A stretch of DNA of 64,000 nucleotides from Nepenthes gracilis (lineage: Eukaryota; Streptophyta; Magnoliopsida; Caryophyllales; Nepenthaceae): contig BSYO01000003.1 in the NCBI GenBank assembly GCA_033239525.1, positions 12,766,001 through 12,830,000 on the forward strand. Direction: 5' to 3'. Made by a program: the position numbers and the translations under genes. Below the pieces are notes generated by a model. That model was not told where the DNA came from and did not search any database. It was given only the letters and a program-made list of their open reading frames with translations. Of this stretch, positions 24,631 through 35,879 are shown piece by piece; the first letter of the stretch is position 1; each line of letters begins with the position of its first letter.

Positions 24631-25287
24631 GATTTCTTTCGGAGTACTTTTTCATCAAAAAGGACGGAGTACTTTTTCTTCAAAAACATGTAATTATCAG
24701 AGTTCGTATAATTTGGCAGATAATCATACTTCAAGCAAAATAAAATCTAACATCCTGAGTGTCAATGTTTCTTTTAGGCATGCGATCAACATAACTACAT
24801 AAGAATATCAGATATACTTGCTTCGAGAACATGCATAATCTTAAAAATAGTGGTGAGTACTCTTAAAAACGGAGAGTGCATCCGCAAACATTCTTAAATC
24901 CGAACTTAAAGAGAGTGGCGTCCGAGGTATACTTGCAATATTCTTAAAGCATGAATTTAAAAGCAGCGTCCGATGTACACTTGCCTGACTGTCCACTCCA
25001 GCTGCCTCAAAGTTCTTCCCTCCTTCTTCGCTGCTTATTCTTCCTTGGCGCCAGAAACTCACACTCATCTCTCAACCTGAGCCCGGTATATAAAGAGGAG
25101 GGAGTAGGTGGGGTAAGTTGAGGTAAGTTACCTACTCGGTACTTGCCTTCAGTGATTTGGTGGAAGTAGCAGGTTAGTTTACTTACCTCAGTACTTCTAC
25201 CCAGGGTGTGATGAGGTAGTTTACCTACCTCATTTGGTCGAGCCCTAGTTGGATCCTAACTAAATAACAAAGTTGCTTTTGTCTTTA

Positions 25288-25512
25288 GTCGCCGGTCAAC
25301 TTTTTGGTAAATTTTCTGGCCAGCGCCGGTCATCATCACAAATTCCAGTCAACCTTTATTCAAATCCGGTTAAAACTTCAAATCCGGTCAACTCTTCAAA
25401 TCCGATCAACTTCTTCAAAATCCGGTCAACCTCCTTAAATCCGGTCAGCGTAATTCCCTTAAATCCAACCAACTCCTTAAAATTTGGTCAACATCTCTAA
25501 TTCCGGTCAACT
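25288..25512 (-). repeat. Cluster of CCGGTCAAC motifs in LTR I
   Basis: About ten exact or near-exact copies of (T)CCGGTCAAC lie at 15-25 bp spacing on the plus strand. In the LTR's own orientation they read GTTGACCGG and contain TTGACC, the W-box core bound by WRKY factors. The same motif forms hairpins in the LTRs of K. Confidence 0.75.
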
Positions 25513-28500
25513 TCTTCTTATTATTCACTCCACCATTACCTTCTCATCAACTTCGGATTTTATTCTCCTTGCACCCATAATTCTACTCCGGCTTTACCAA
25601 CACACAAGGCCGGAGTTGATTTCAGCTTAAGTAAAAGGCCGGACTGCTTTTACACTAAGGGAGGATGGACTTCTTTTATGCTAAGAGAAGACGGACTTCT
25701 TTTTCCTCACACAAAGGCCACTCCGGTCGTCGGGCCACTTTGGCCTCACTTCACACAATGCACTCCAGACTTCAAGGCAACTTCGGCCTCCCAAAACCAC
25801 GCCGGACTTCAAGTTCAGGAGACAATTTCTGATTTCAAAATATGCTCTAAAGCTGGTTTGGATTTTCTTAATACAGTTTCCAAATAACCTTCAATTTTCC
25901 TCAATCATTTGATTATTTTGACTCGATGACTGGGACTTTCTATGACTTAGAATCTGGGTCGTCACATTTCCTTCGATTAATCAGTTAGATTTCATGCTTG
26001 TTCATGTTTATGGAAGTATTTGGCTCCGATTTCATGCATGAGCATGTGTTATGTGTTTATTTTGACATTGAAAGAACATGGCCAAACCCTAACTCGAAAC
26101 TTTTGGGATTTATGGTTTAAATGCATGATTGAGTATATATATTTGGATTTATGGCTTTGATTTCATGAAATAAGACTTGTTTAGTGATCGATTTGAGTCC
26201 GAAGGTTTTGGCGAAGCGCTAAGTATGAAAATGAAGGGATTTTAGTGATTTTTAACCAAAGCTCCAGTTACATGAAAGTTAATTGACATCGATGTGCAAC
26301 TTTCGGTATAATTTGTTTTTGAAAATGTGAACGAACGTATATCTACGAAATTTCCATGTAAATTTGAAGAAGTGCTGAAATTGTGTTGTGAAAGTTTGAT
26401 TTCGAAAATGGAATTTTCGATAAAGAGATGATTTTCGTTACAGTTATTTTGGGACCTGAGACTAACTACAGTCCAGGTAAGTTCTTGGGTGAGGCCTTAG
26501 AACTTACGGTGGTAATCGAGGATAGCTCTGTCCATGAAGCGATTCATGGTCCACCCTGTCCTCAAGGGCGTTAAGCCAGGAGGGACATAGGCCGACCTTC
26601 GGGTGGCACACAGTACAGATATCCATCGGGATGGGATATATATGACATGATAGGCCTTGAATTGTGTGGACTGAACATAATCTATCCTCGATCATTCGCC
26701 CCTTTCGCTAGTAGGGTACACTGACAGGGTCTGAAATTGTTAAGATATGTCATGATAAAAGATAAAAATGTATTATACAGTGAAAAGATGATAGAGTATC
26801 ATCTAATGAAAAGATGATAATGAATCGTATATAGTGAAAAGATGACAGTGAATAGTATAGAGTATTGTTTTCAGTTTTACCATGCATCAGTAAAGTTTAT
26901 AGTTATTGTTTTGTAGTCTATAGTGTAATGATTTATGAAGCATGAGATTTAATATCGTTATAGTATGTCTTTACTATTTTTCCAGATGATGTTTGATTAA
27001 ACATTCTGGTTCTGCATGGTTATATGATTGTTTTGGCATAACCGTTTTACAGTTCATATGCATGTACCTTGCTGGGCCTCGGCTCACTATTTTAGTATTT
27101 TCTCCCCCTCCAGATGAGACTGTAGAGCTTTTACCTGACGAAAAAGAGTAATCAGAGAGAGAAGATTTTTGAAGACTTTTGAGGACCATAGCACATTGGA
27201 GCTATTTTGGAGGAGCCTGTCGACGTAAAGGCCTAGCTGCACATGATTTTTGTATACTGATCTTGTAATTATTGATGTCTTAGAACATGCTGATTTTTGT
27301 ATAGAAAGCTCATTATGTGAATGATAGTAGAAGAGAAAATGCTATGCTTCTGCAGGCTCTTAGTTTACTTCCGCTATATACTCTGGATTTACTATGCAGG
27401 TCCTAGACGGCATCTCATTATTAAACTGTTAGAAGTAGCAAATGTCTTTATGGATTTGTGCCATGGATAACACATGTGATCCTGTGAATGCTTGTTGTAG
27501 GAACTGTGGATGATGGAAAGTTGTGTGCTTGTTATAGATGATTATACAGGGTTGTATTTTTAGGTTTTCCTATTTCAAAGGAGACTCTGCCAAAATTTTT
27601 GCAAAAGTCTTGCCTTATGTTTAGACCGTTAATTGTTTTCCTGTTTGACGGAAACTTCGGAGGACAAAAAAAAATCCGTTTCGTCACAAATCCGGTCAAT
27701 GCCCATAGTTGACCGGAATGTGTTTAAGTGAGAGGATTAAATCCGATCAAGGAAAATTAATGAGGAAACACTTCGGGAATTCACGACATAAATAATCTAG
27801 CTAATCACCAAACATTTTGGAAATGTAAAATCATAAATGACACTCTTCGGGAAATGTAGAGCCATAAATGATGGCCACCAAACCTAAGGGCTATAAATGA
27901 GGACTAGAGAAGCATCAGAAAATAGTATTCAGTAAAAGTTTTTAGTAAAGAAAGAGTAAAATTTCAAGGCAAAAGTAAAAAGAAATCCAGGCAAGAGTAC
28001 TCACCTTATTTTAAAGTCATGATTATGCATGTTTGGGTTATTCTTATAAAAATTATGTTTTAGTGTGTATGAAGTTGTTCTGTCCTTTTATCTGATATTT
28101 TTATGAGCTGATGTTTTAATATGTATGAAGTTTGTTTTATGTATGAAATGTGTTCTGTTCATCTGATTTAGGAAAGAATTATTCTAAGTTGCATGCATAA
28201 AAAGAAATCCTGATGTTCTACTTAATTGTCAAATTATATAAACTTTGGTAATTGCATAGAAATCCTGTTTTCAGGACTCCGGTTTTTCCGTAAAAAGAAC
28301 TTCGGACTTTGATGCTTCGATTTTGCTATATTAAAAATCAAAATTGGCACTGCTGCACTTGGAATTGACATTGAAATTGGCTTTTGATCGAAGTTGGCCA
28401 TTGGCACTTAAAAATCGAAATCGGCTTTTGGCACTTAGAAATCGAAATCGGCTTTTGGTACTTAGAAATCGAAATCGGCCGTGTGTACTTGAATTCGAAA

Positions 28501-30049
28501 CCGGCCGAGAACACTTGATTTTGAAACCGGCCCTAAGTCGTATACGAAACCGACCGTGTGCACCTGAATTCAAAATCGGCCGAGAGTGTGGAATTTGAAC
28601 TCCGGTTGAAGAACTCCGGATTGGGAATAGAAAAGCACTCCGGACTCTTAACCGAAAAGCACTCCGGATTTTGAAAAAGAAAAGTACTCTGTCCATTTGA
28701 AAAAGAAAAGTACTCTGTCCCTTTAAAAAGAAAAGTACTCCGTCCCTTAGAAAAGAAAAGTACTCTGGATTTTGAAAAGAAAAGTACTCCGGAAAAGCAC
28801 TCCGGATTTTGAAAAGAAAAGTACTTCGGATTTTGAAAAGAAAAGCACTCTATTTTTTTTATAGATTTAGATTTTAAATGAAAAAGAACTCCGGACTTTT
28901 GATGAAAAGAACTCCGATTTTAGAACTCGGATTTTGAAGAACTCTGTCCTTTTTTAAGAACTCCGCCCTTTTAGAAGAACTCCTAGTCTAAGGAAAATAC
29001 TTCCTGCTTTGATGAATAAGACTTATGACTTTTGATTAAAGAATCTTTGACTTTAAAATGATTAAAGGAAAGATCTTGCGGACTTCAACTGATGAAGTTA
29101 AGAACAAGGCTATAAGAAGAAGAAAAATGTATATGATCCGGACAGCAAGTGGAACTCTATGACTTCTGACCTTTGAATTGTGATCGATGGCAATTAAAAC
29201 ATATGAACTACGAACTGAGTTTTCATTTAACTTTCTGTTAAATATGGATGAAGGATATTGGAGTGACACTCGAGGATTGCCTCCTGGGCCACCGGAGGGA
29301 ACCTTTTGGTGGCATAAGACTTTTGGACTACGGCCCCGTATGCCGGGTTAAAGGCATTACCTCCCGCCACAGGGAGCATAATGAGGGGATACAGCTTTAG
29401 GTTGTGGGGTTACACACAACCCGTCCTTGATGTTGTCCGCTCCCGTCCAGTCCCTAAAGATGATAAGAATTTCCAATGGTTTTTATGAGTTTTCAAAAGA
29501 CAAGATAAGAAGAAAAGAATAAGAAAATTCCAAACTAAAGAAGAAACGACATGTTAATTTTCGTCTGCTAAGTTATGAAACTCTGTTTTGATCTGCTTAT
29601 ATATATATATACTTATGTTTTCTGCATGTGAGTATTCTGCTGGACTTTGTGGCTCACTCTTGCTATTTTTAGATGAAGAAAGGCTTATGGAAGACAAAGT
29701 TGAGTAAGACCTTATGATGTAGCTTGATGACATAACTGGCCGGAGCTGATCTAGGAAGAGCTTTATTTATCTTTTTCCTTTTGATGTTTTGAGGAAACTT
29801 ATAAAATTGTTTCGCTGTTATGAACCTATTAATGTTAGCATGTTTCCGTGATTTTTTTTGGATACTGGGATTAATATGTCTAGAAAGCATCTCTTATAGT
29901 TCGGCATCATGAAATCCTGTGTGTGAAAGAAAAGAAAAATTTTTATGTCCACTTAATTATTGTCTATTAATTCTAAATTAAGGTAAGGAATTTAGGCTTG
30001 ACGGAGGTTCTATATGGTAAAAAAAAAAAGAAAAAGCCGGTCCGTCATA

Positions 30050-30244
30050 GGAATATTACCTATCAATTCAGGTCCTAATTTTTTGATTACTTATTCTTTT
30101 GAGGAAAGTTCTATCAGATTCTTTTCATAGATATCTCCATCTAGGAGATAAGATTCATCGAATTCTCAACGTAGAATTTTCCTCTAGTTATCCATCTACT
30201 TATTATCTTGCTTGCAAATTTGGTCTTTTCATAACTTAACTTTG
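30050..30244 (-). repeat. Flank fragment of unit 1 (piece of LTR A)
   Basis: It begins GGAATATTACC directly after LTR J and ends taacttt at the pol junction. It is a copy of the host LTR lying right of K (63463-63658), and matches the left LTR of A at 11624-11826. Compared with units 3 and 4 the CAG triplets are altered (ttcagtc reads ttggtc; ttcaggac reads ttgggac). Confidence 0.85.
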
Positions 30245-32426
30245 GGACGGGACCATGAGATTATGTGTGGATTATCGAATCGAACAAAATTACCATCAAG
30301 AACAAATATCCTCTCTGCCAAGAATTGATGACCTCCTTGACCAATTACAAGGAGCTTGTGTATTTTAAAAATCGACCTTAGATCCGGATATCATCAAACC
30401 GGATCGTAAAGGAGGATATAGCAAAGACGGCGTTCGGACTAGATATGGAAATTATGAATTTGTAGTGATGCCTTTTGGGTTGACTAATGCTCCAGCCGTC
30501 TTTATGAACTTGATGAATCGAATTTTTCAACCATACCTGACAAGTTTGTGATCGTCTTTATTGACGACGTCCTTGTGTATTCGAAAAGCTATGAGGAACA
30601 TGAGGGTCATTTACGGACTACACCCGGATCCTTAGGAGCATCATTTGCTCGCCAAATTAAAAAGTGCGAATTTTGGTTAGAGGAAGTCGGATTCCTGGTC
30701 ACGTCATCTCTAAAGAAGGATTTCCGTCGACCCTAAGAAAGTGGGAAGTGGTAAAAGTGGAACCGAAGTGCCAACCTCTTAGGCTTGGCTGGATACTGCA
30801 GACGGTTTGTGAAAAACTTCTCCCAAATCGCTTTGCCACTCACGCAGTTAACAAAGAAGGATGCCAAGTTTGAGTGGACCAAGGATTGTGAAGAGAGTTT
30901 CCAGACACTTAAAGATCGGTTAATACGCTCGGTCGACCATTCCAAATGGATCAGGAGGACTGATTATTTATTGCGATGCCCCAAAGATTGGGTTAGGCTG
31001 TGTTTTAATGCAACACGGAAGGGTAATTGTCTATGGGTCACGACAGTTGAAGGATCATGAAAGGAATTATCCAACTCACCATTTGGAATTAGCCGTAATA
31101 GTGTTTGCATTGAAAATCTGGGGGCATTTCCTATATGGTGAGAGATTCTTGGTCTACTCCGATCATAAGAGTCTAAAGTATTTATTCTCCCAGAAGGAAC
31201 TGAACATGAGGCAGAGAAGGTGGATTGAATTCCTGAAGGACTATGATTGTGAAATCCGGTACGAACCAGGAAAGGCCAATGTAGTTGCCAATGCACTAAG
31301 TAGACAACCTGGTATTCTGGCTAGAATGCAAGTCAAGCAAATGGAAATGCTGGACTGTCTCATGTAATATGATGTCCAGCATTATGTGCAAGGAAAGCGG
31401 ATGATCTTGGCGTACCTTCAAGTTCAGCGGAGATGATAAATGAGGTAAAGGGATGTCAGGCGAATGATTCTTTCCTTGTAAAGATCATGAGTGAGCTGGA
31501 CAAAGAATCCCAAAGTGATTTTCATGTTATGCTGGATGGAGCATTAAGATTTAGGAATCGGTTATGTGTGCCAGACAACAAAGAATTAAAGGAGAAAATT
31601 CTTAAGGAAGCCCATCGATCCCGTTATACGATTCACCCAGGAGCCAGTAAGATGTATCAAGATTTACAGAAAATATTTTTGTGGAGGAATATGAAGAGGG
31701 ATATTGCAGCTTACGTGGAAAAGTGCCTTGTATGCCAACAAGTAAAGACCGAAAGAAAGCAACCGTCTGGGTTATTGCAACCAATGCCATTTCCAGGCTG
31801 GAAATGGGAAGACATTGCCATGGATTTTGTGACCAGTTTGCCCAGGACGCCAAGGAAGCATGATGCTATTTGGGTGATTGTTGACCGACTAACAAAGTCA
31901 GTCCATTTCCTGGCAATCCGGACGACTTACTCGCATGATAAACTGGCTCAGCTGTACGTAAACGAGGTTGTCAGACTTCATGGTGTGCCAGTTTCTATTG
32001 TATCAAATAGAGACCCTCGCTTTGTTTCAAAGTTCTGGAAAAGTCTACATAAAGAATTGGGGATAGAATTAAAATTCAATACCGCTTTTCATCCCCAAAC
32101 CGACAACTGATCGTAACAGACTATCCGAGATCCTTGAGGATATGTTAAGGGCCTCGGTCTTAGAGATGAAAGAGGCTTGGGATAAATCATTAGCTCTAGC
32201 AGAGTTTGCTTATAATAACAGTTACCAGGCAAGCATTGGCATGGCTCCTTTCGAGGCCTTGTATGGAAGAAAATGTAGGTCGCCGATTCACTTGGAGGAG
32301 CACGGAGAAAAAGGATTTTGGGTCCGGACATTATTAAAGAGACGGCAGAAAAGATAAAGTTATTACATGAGAATCTCAGGGTAGCCCGGAGCAGACAAAA
32401 GAGCTATGCGCAGATCGGAGAAGATT

Positions 32427-35386
32427 CCCAGGACGACCCACTTTTCCACCTTGAAAAGTCAAGCGTCAAAACTAAGTTCTTTACTTTTAAGAAATTTCAT
32501 AGCATAGGATAAAAAGGTGGACATAAATTTTTTTTTTTACTCAACACCGAGATGCAACTAGGAATCATCAATTTCATTAACGAAGGTATAAGTAATGAAA
32601 CATAATCTCATAACAATGGGAATATTCAAGACATGACTTTCCAAAATATCAAAAGATAATGAGCCAAAACTAAACATAGATCTATTGCTGCCGCTACTAC
32701 TTCATCTTGTAATAACATAAAGGTCCTACTTCACTTCGTCCTTCGTGAGCTTTTCATCATCCGAAATCAACAAGAATGAGCTTACAAAGCCCACAGGATA
32801 CTCACATGCGTAAAACACAAGCATACATATAATCAGAACATAGATCATAATATAGCATAAAAATCATCATATCATTTCTTTCTTTAGTTCATGTTCTTTT
32901 CATCTTGTCTTTATCAAAATCATTCGAGTTCATATCATCTTTAGGGACCGGACGGGAGCGGACAACATCGAGGGACGGGTTGTGTGCTACCCCACAACCT
33001 AAAGCCGTGTCCTCATTATGCTCCCGGGGCGGGAGGTAATGCCTTTAACCCGGCATACGGGGCCATAGTCCGAGTTCTTGTGCCACCAAAAGGTCCCCTC
33101 CCGTGGCCCGGGAGGCATCCTCGAGTGTCACTCCTATATCCTTCATCCATTCTTTAACAGCAAGCTTAATGGAAACTCGGTTCTTGGTTCGTGTTCTTAT
33201 TGGCCATTCATCATAGATCAAAAGTCGGAAGAGTTCCACTTTGCTGTCCGTATTCTTACATTTTCCTTGTTCTTTGTTCTTTAACTTCAGTATTTGAAGT
33301 CCATATCATCTTATCAAAAGCGAAGTTCATCTTTCAAAACATAATCCAAAGTTCTTATTTAATAAACCGAAGAAATTCTTGTTCATAAATCTTCCAAAAC
33401 GGAAGGTCTTAAATTCATAAACCGGAGTTCGTATTCGTTAGTCAAAACCAAGTTCGATTTGTCAATAGTCCAAAACCGAGTTCGCTTTCTTATTTCCAGA
33501 GGCGAGTGCATAAAGGACGGAGTACAAAATCAAGTTCTTTTCATTAAAGGAAACGGAGTACCTTTCTTACTAAAAACCGGAGGGCTTTTCTTAAAACGGA
33601 CAAATCTATTTGGAAGCCGTAATTCAAATCGAAGTATGGAAAACCGGATTGCGTTTTCATAAAATTTGGATACCAAAATGCGAGTGAAATTCCGTACAAT
33701 TGGGTGCTCAATTTCGGGTGGAATTGAATTGCTAAAATGCCGAGTGCATTACTTGAAAACCGGGATGCTTAAAGGCCGGAGGGTATTTTGCACTGATGTT
33801 ATAGGATACCGGAGTGTAATTCTTGATTTTGAGTGCATCGAAAGTTGAGTGCATTTTAACTTGTTCAAATACCGGATTGCAATTGTAAAAGTCGAATGCT
33901 TTAATTATCAAGGCTTTCCGTGACAATTCGGGTTCAAAATGCCGGAGATCATTTCTGAAACCGGAGACCTTAAATGCCGGAGGTCTTTTGTGTACAAATC
34001 GGGTTCAAAATGCCGGAGATCATTTCGAAACCGAGACCTAAAATGCGGAGGTCTTTGTGTACAAATTCGGGTTCAAAATGCCGGAGATTATTTCAAATCC
34101 GAGACCTAAAATGCCGGAGTACTTTTCACAAGTGGACGGAGTACATAAAATCATAAAAGACCGGAGTTAATTTTTCACAGTGGACGGAGTACATAAAATC
34201 ATAAAAGGCCGGAGTACTTTTTTTCAAAGGGGTGAGTACATAAAATTCATAAAAGACCGGAGTTAATTTTTCACAAAGTGGACGGAGTACATAAAATCAT
34301 AAAAATAGTGATATTGCGGAGTGCTTTTTGAAGCGAACAGTATTTTCCGGAGGTCATACCCCGAGGCCTTAAAATTCAGAAGAACGACATACCGTAGCAC
34401 ACCGATTCATACAAAATTCTTTCTATAATACTGAGTTTCAAAATTCTTAACGAGAATCATGCATACCAATTTCCTTCTAAACATGCATTTTAATTATCAA
34501 AACATATTATAAACAAAAATCATAACATTTCATATTAACATAATCAAACATGAAATTTAGAAATGTGGTGAGTATCTTTTGAAGTTGTTGCCTTAGTTTT
34601 AACTGCTCCTTCCTACGTTGTATGATCTTAATTTCTAGGGTGTCTTTGTCAAATGTCTAAGTTCATACTTATAATCCTTAGGTAAAGAGGCTATTATTTA
34701 TGGCCCAATTAATTCCCAAGATGCCATTTACTATTTGTTCCCTTCTCAAAGTATTGAAAATGCCTACAATATTTAATTCGTGGATTCCCAAAGACAGGCG
34801 TCATTAAGTCGGCTCCATCACCAAAGTCTGCTTTGCATTTTTCAAAACCTGATTGCATTTATGAAGAGTTATATGCCGCGTAAACCGGACAGGTTTCGGA
34901 CCGAAATTCGGAGGCTTTTATTCTGTAAACCGGACTGCATTAAATCAATCTGACAGCAACTTCTTCAATGCCAATTCGGACTTCTTCATCTTCGTTCTCC
35001 GGTCAACGCGAGTTGACTGGACTGATGAGGAAATCCAGATTGGAGTTTCCGAGACCTTAATGCAAGAAGAACCGGCCTTCACGCAGCTGAGTCCCAAATC
35101 CTTCACAAGCGGTTTACTTTTCTCCTTAAATTTCCGGTCAACATTGCGTTGACCGGAATTGATGAAAGCAATTTGTTTCTAAAACCGGACTTCCTTTTAC
35201 CAAGGGAAGTCCGATTTCCTTTACCATTTCCGGTCAACATTTCGTTGACCGGATTTGATGAAGGAAACATTTTCCTTTTTGACATCCTTTCACTCATTTA
35301 ACAATTTTCCGGTCAACCTGCGTTGACCGGACCTCGACCCGATTACTAACCCTTTTAGATTTTATCAAAAACTTTGGGTTGTTACA
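32427..35386 (-). mobile_element. Solo LTR N, antisense, in unit 1 integrase
   Basis: On the minus strand it starts TGTAACAACCCAAAG at 35386. It is flanked by AGATT (32422-32426) and AGATC (35387-35391), which rejoin the integrase frame seen unbroken in units 2-4 (ggagaagatctgcatt). It is a diverged relative of the K LTR: the block 32945-33150 is the reverse complement of the conserved part around 62640-62850. The left end near 32427 is approximate, because the usual TGACGGA terminus is decayed. It carries GTTGACCGG hairpins (35130-35330) and arrays of CCGGAG motifs (33930-34300). Only unit 1 has it, so it came after the array formed, or in one copy only. Confidence 0.8.
33934..34310 (-). repeat. 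CCGGAG-type tandem repeats in LTR N
   Basis: Two adjoining arrays. In the first, gttcaaaatgccggagatcatttc recurs at about 33934, 34008 and 34073 (period near 70 bp). In the second, ggacggagtacataaaatcataaaa with ccggagt(t/a)a recurs at about 34112, 34162, 34209 and 34256 (period near 50 bp). The motif family is the one seen in LTR I and in the K LTRs. Confidence 0.7.
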
Positions 35387-35879
35387 AGATCTGCATTAGA
35401 ATTTGAAAAAGGTGATTTTATATTCCTAAAGGTGTCGCCATCCAAGGGGGAAATACAGATTCGGGAGGTAAAGGGAAGTCAAGCCACGATTTATTGGCCC
35501 TTTTGAAATTCTAGAAAGGATCGGAGAAGTAGCTACAGACTTGCACTACCTCCAAACTTGGCGGAAGTACATGATGTGTTTCATGTATGAATGCTTCGGA
35601 GGTATGTCCATGATCCTATTCATGTAATTGAGTTTGAACCTTTGACAATTTACAAGGACTGTCCTATGTTGAGAAACCATTAAAATCTTGGATCGAAAGG
35701 AACATAGATTACGCACCAAATCAATCGCTCTAAAAAGCGCTCTGGAAGAGTCACACACCCCGAAGAGGCAACTTGGGAACGAGAGGAAGAGATTTGGAAC
35801 AAATACCCGTATCTATTTTCTCGAGGTTAGTAACTTTATTTAAAATTTTGAGGATGAAATTTCTATAAGTGGGGGAGAT

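Larger units (their letters stand above)
23033..25966 (-). mobile_element. Solo LTR I, antisense, nested in H
   Basis: Plus-strand ends are TGTGACGGAACGG and GGGTCGTCACA; perfect target duplication TTTCC (23028-23032 and 25967-25971). On the minus strand it starts TGTGACGACCCAGATTC. Length 2934 bp. Its terminal hairpin pairs TGACGGAA (23035-23042) with TTCCGTCA near 23066-23073. It contains a 73-bp tandem repeat and a cluster of CCGGTCAAC motifs. Its 3' part (23033-24050) is the reverse complement of H's 3' part (about 26430-27688), so the two form a large inverted repeat. The 63-codon frame at 23793-23984 is a chance frame in this conserved LTR segment. Confidence 0.9.
22516..27688 (+). mobile_element. 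Solo LTR H in LTR J
   Basis: It starts TGTGAGGACTCGAA and ends TTTCGTCACA, flanked by AATCT (22511-22515) and AATCC (27689-27693), a target duplication with one change. The start matches the minus-strand start of LTR B/C over more than 100 bp (aactagat.tgattaaggtgatta). It contains the CTCGAGC-rich block (22660-22860), the purine tract, and gagccagttataaaggtgaaagc, and it is split by antisense solo LTR I. Without I it is about 2.2 kb. No internal region, primer site or coding sequence. Confidence 0.85.
21918..30049 (+). mobile_element. LTR J: first LTR of complex K, hybrid parental/unit type
   Basis: The LTR is 21918-22515 plus 27694-30049 (about 2.95 kb), split by solo LTR H. It starts TGTAACGGCCCAAATTC and ends TCCGTCATA. 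Up to 29748 it has the parental bases shared with LTR5 (C at 29710, G at 29742 and 29748, plus a segment of about 53 bp near 28010-28065 that the array LTRs lack). From 29896 on it has array-type bases (A at 29896, C at 29952, T at 30009, terminal TCATA). A crossover therefore lies in 29748-29896. TATA box TATAAAT at 27892-27898; TA microsatellite at about 29598-29611. Confidence 0.85.
30245..35830 (+). pseudogene. pol: Partial pol of unit 1, frameshifted and split by solo LTR N
   Basis: The fragment begins in reverse transcriptase at the [10 protein letters not shown] region and ends with the pol stop at 35830. Frameshifts break reverse transcriptase at several places before 31000. RNase H is open at 31008-31367 (HLELAVIV and [10 protein letters not shown], with catalytic Glu and Asp present). 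Integrase is open at 31433-32110: zinc finger with H..H and CLVCQQ, first Asp in MDFVTS, then SNRDPRF in which the second catalytic Asp is Asn. The frame breaks at about 32105 (the CCAGTCAGA of other copies is altered). Solo LTR N interrupts the integrase C-terminus at 32427-35386; the rest is 35387-35830. Protease, gag and the first part of reverse transcriptase are absent. Confidence 0.85.

Noticed and set aside
24150..24680. Possible CRISPR-like array
   Set aside because: The 73-bp units adjoin without unique spacers, the context is a plant LTR, and no related genes are present.
28344..28598. Plus-strand frame with repeated NRNRLLVLRNRNR, present in all K LTRs
   Set aside because: It is the translated aaatcgaaatcggctttt repeat of the LTR. 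The frame varies between copies and has no start context.
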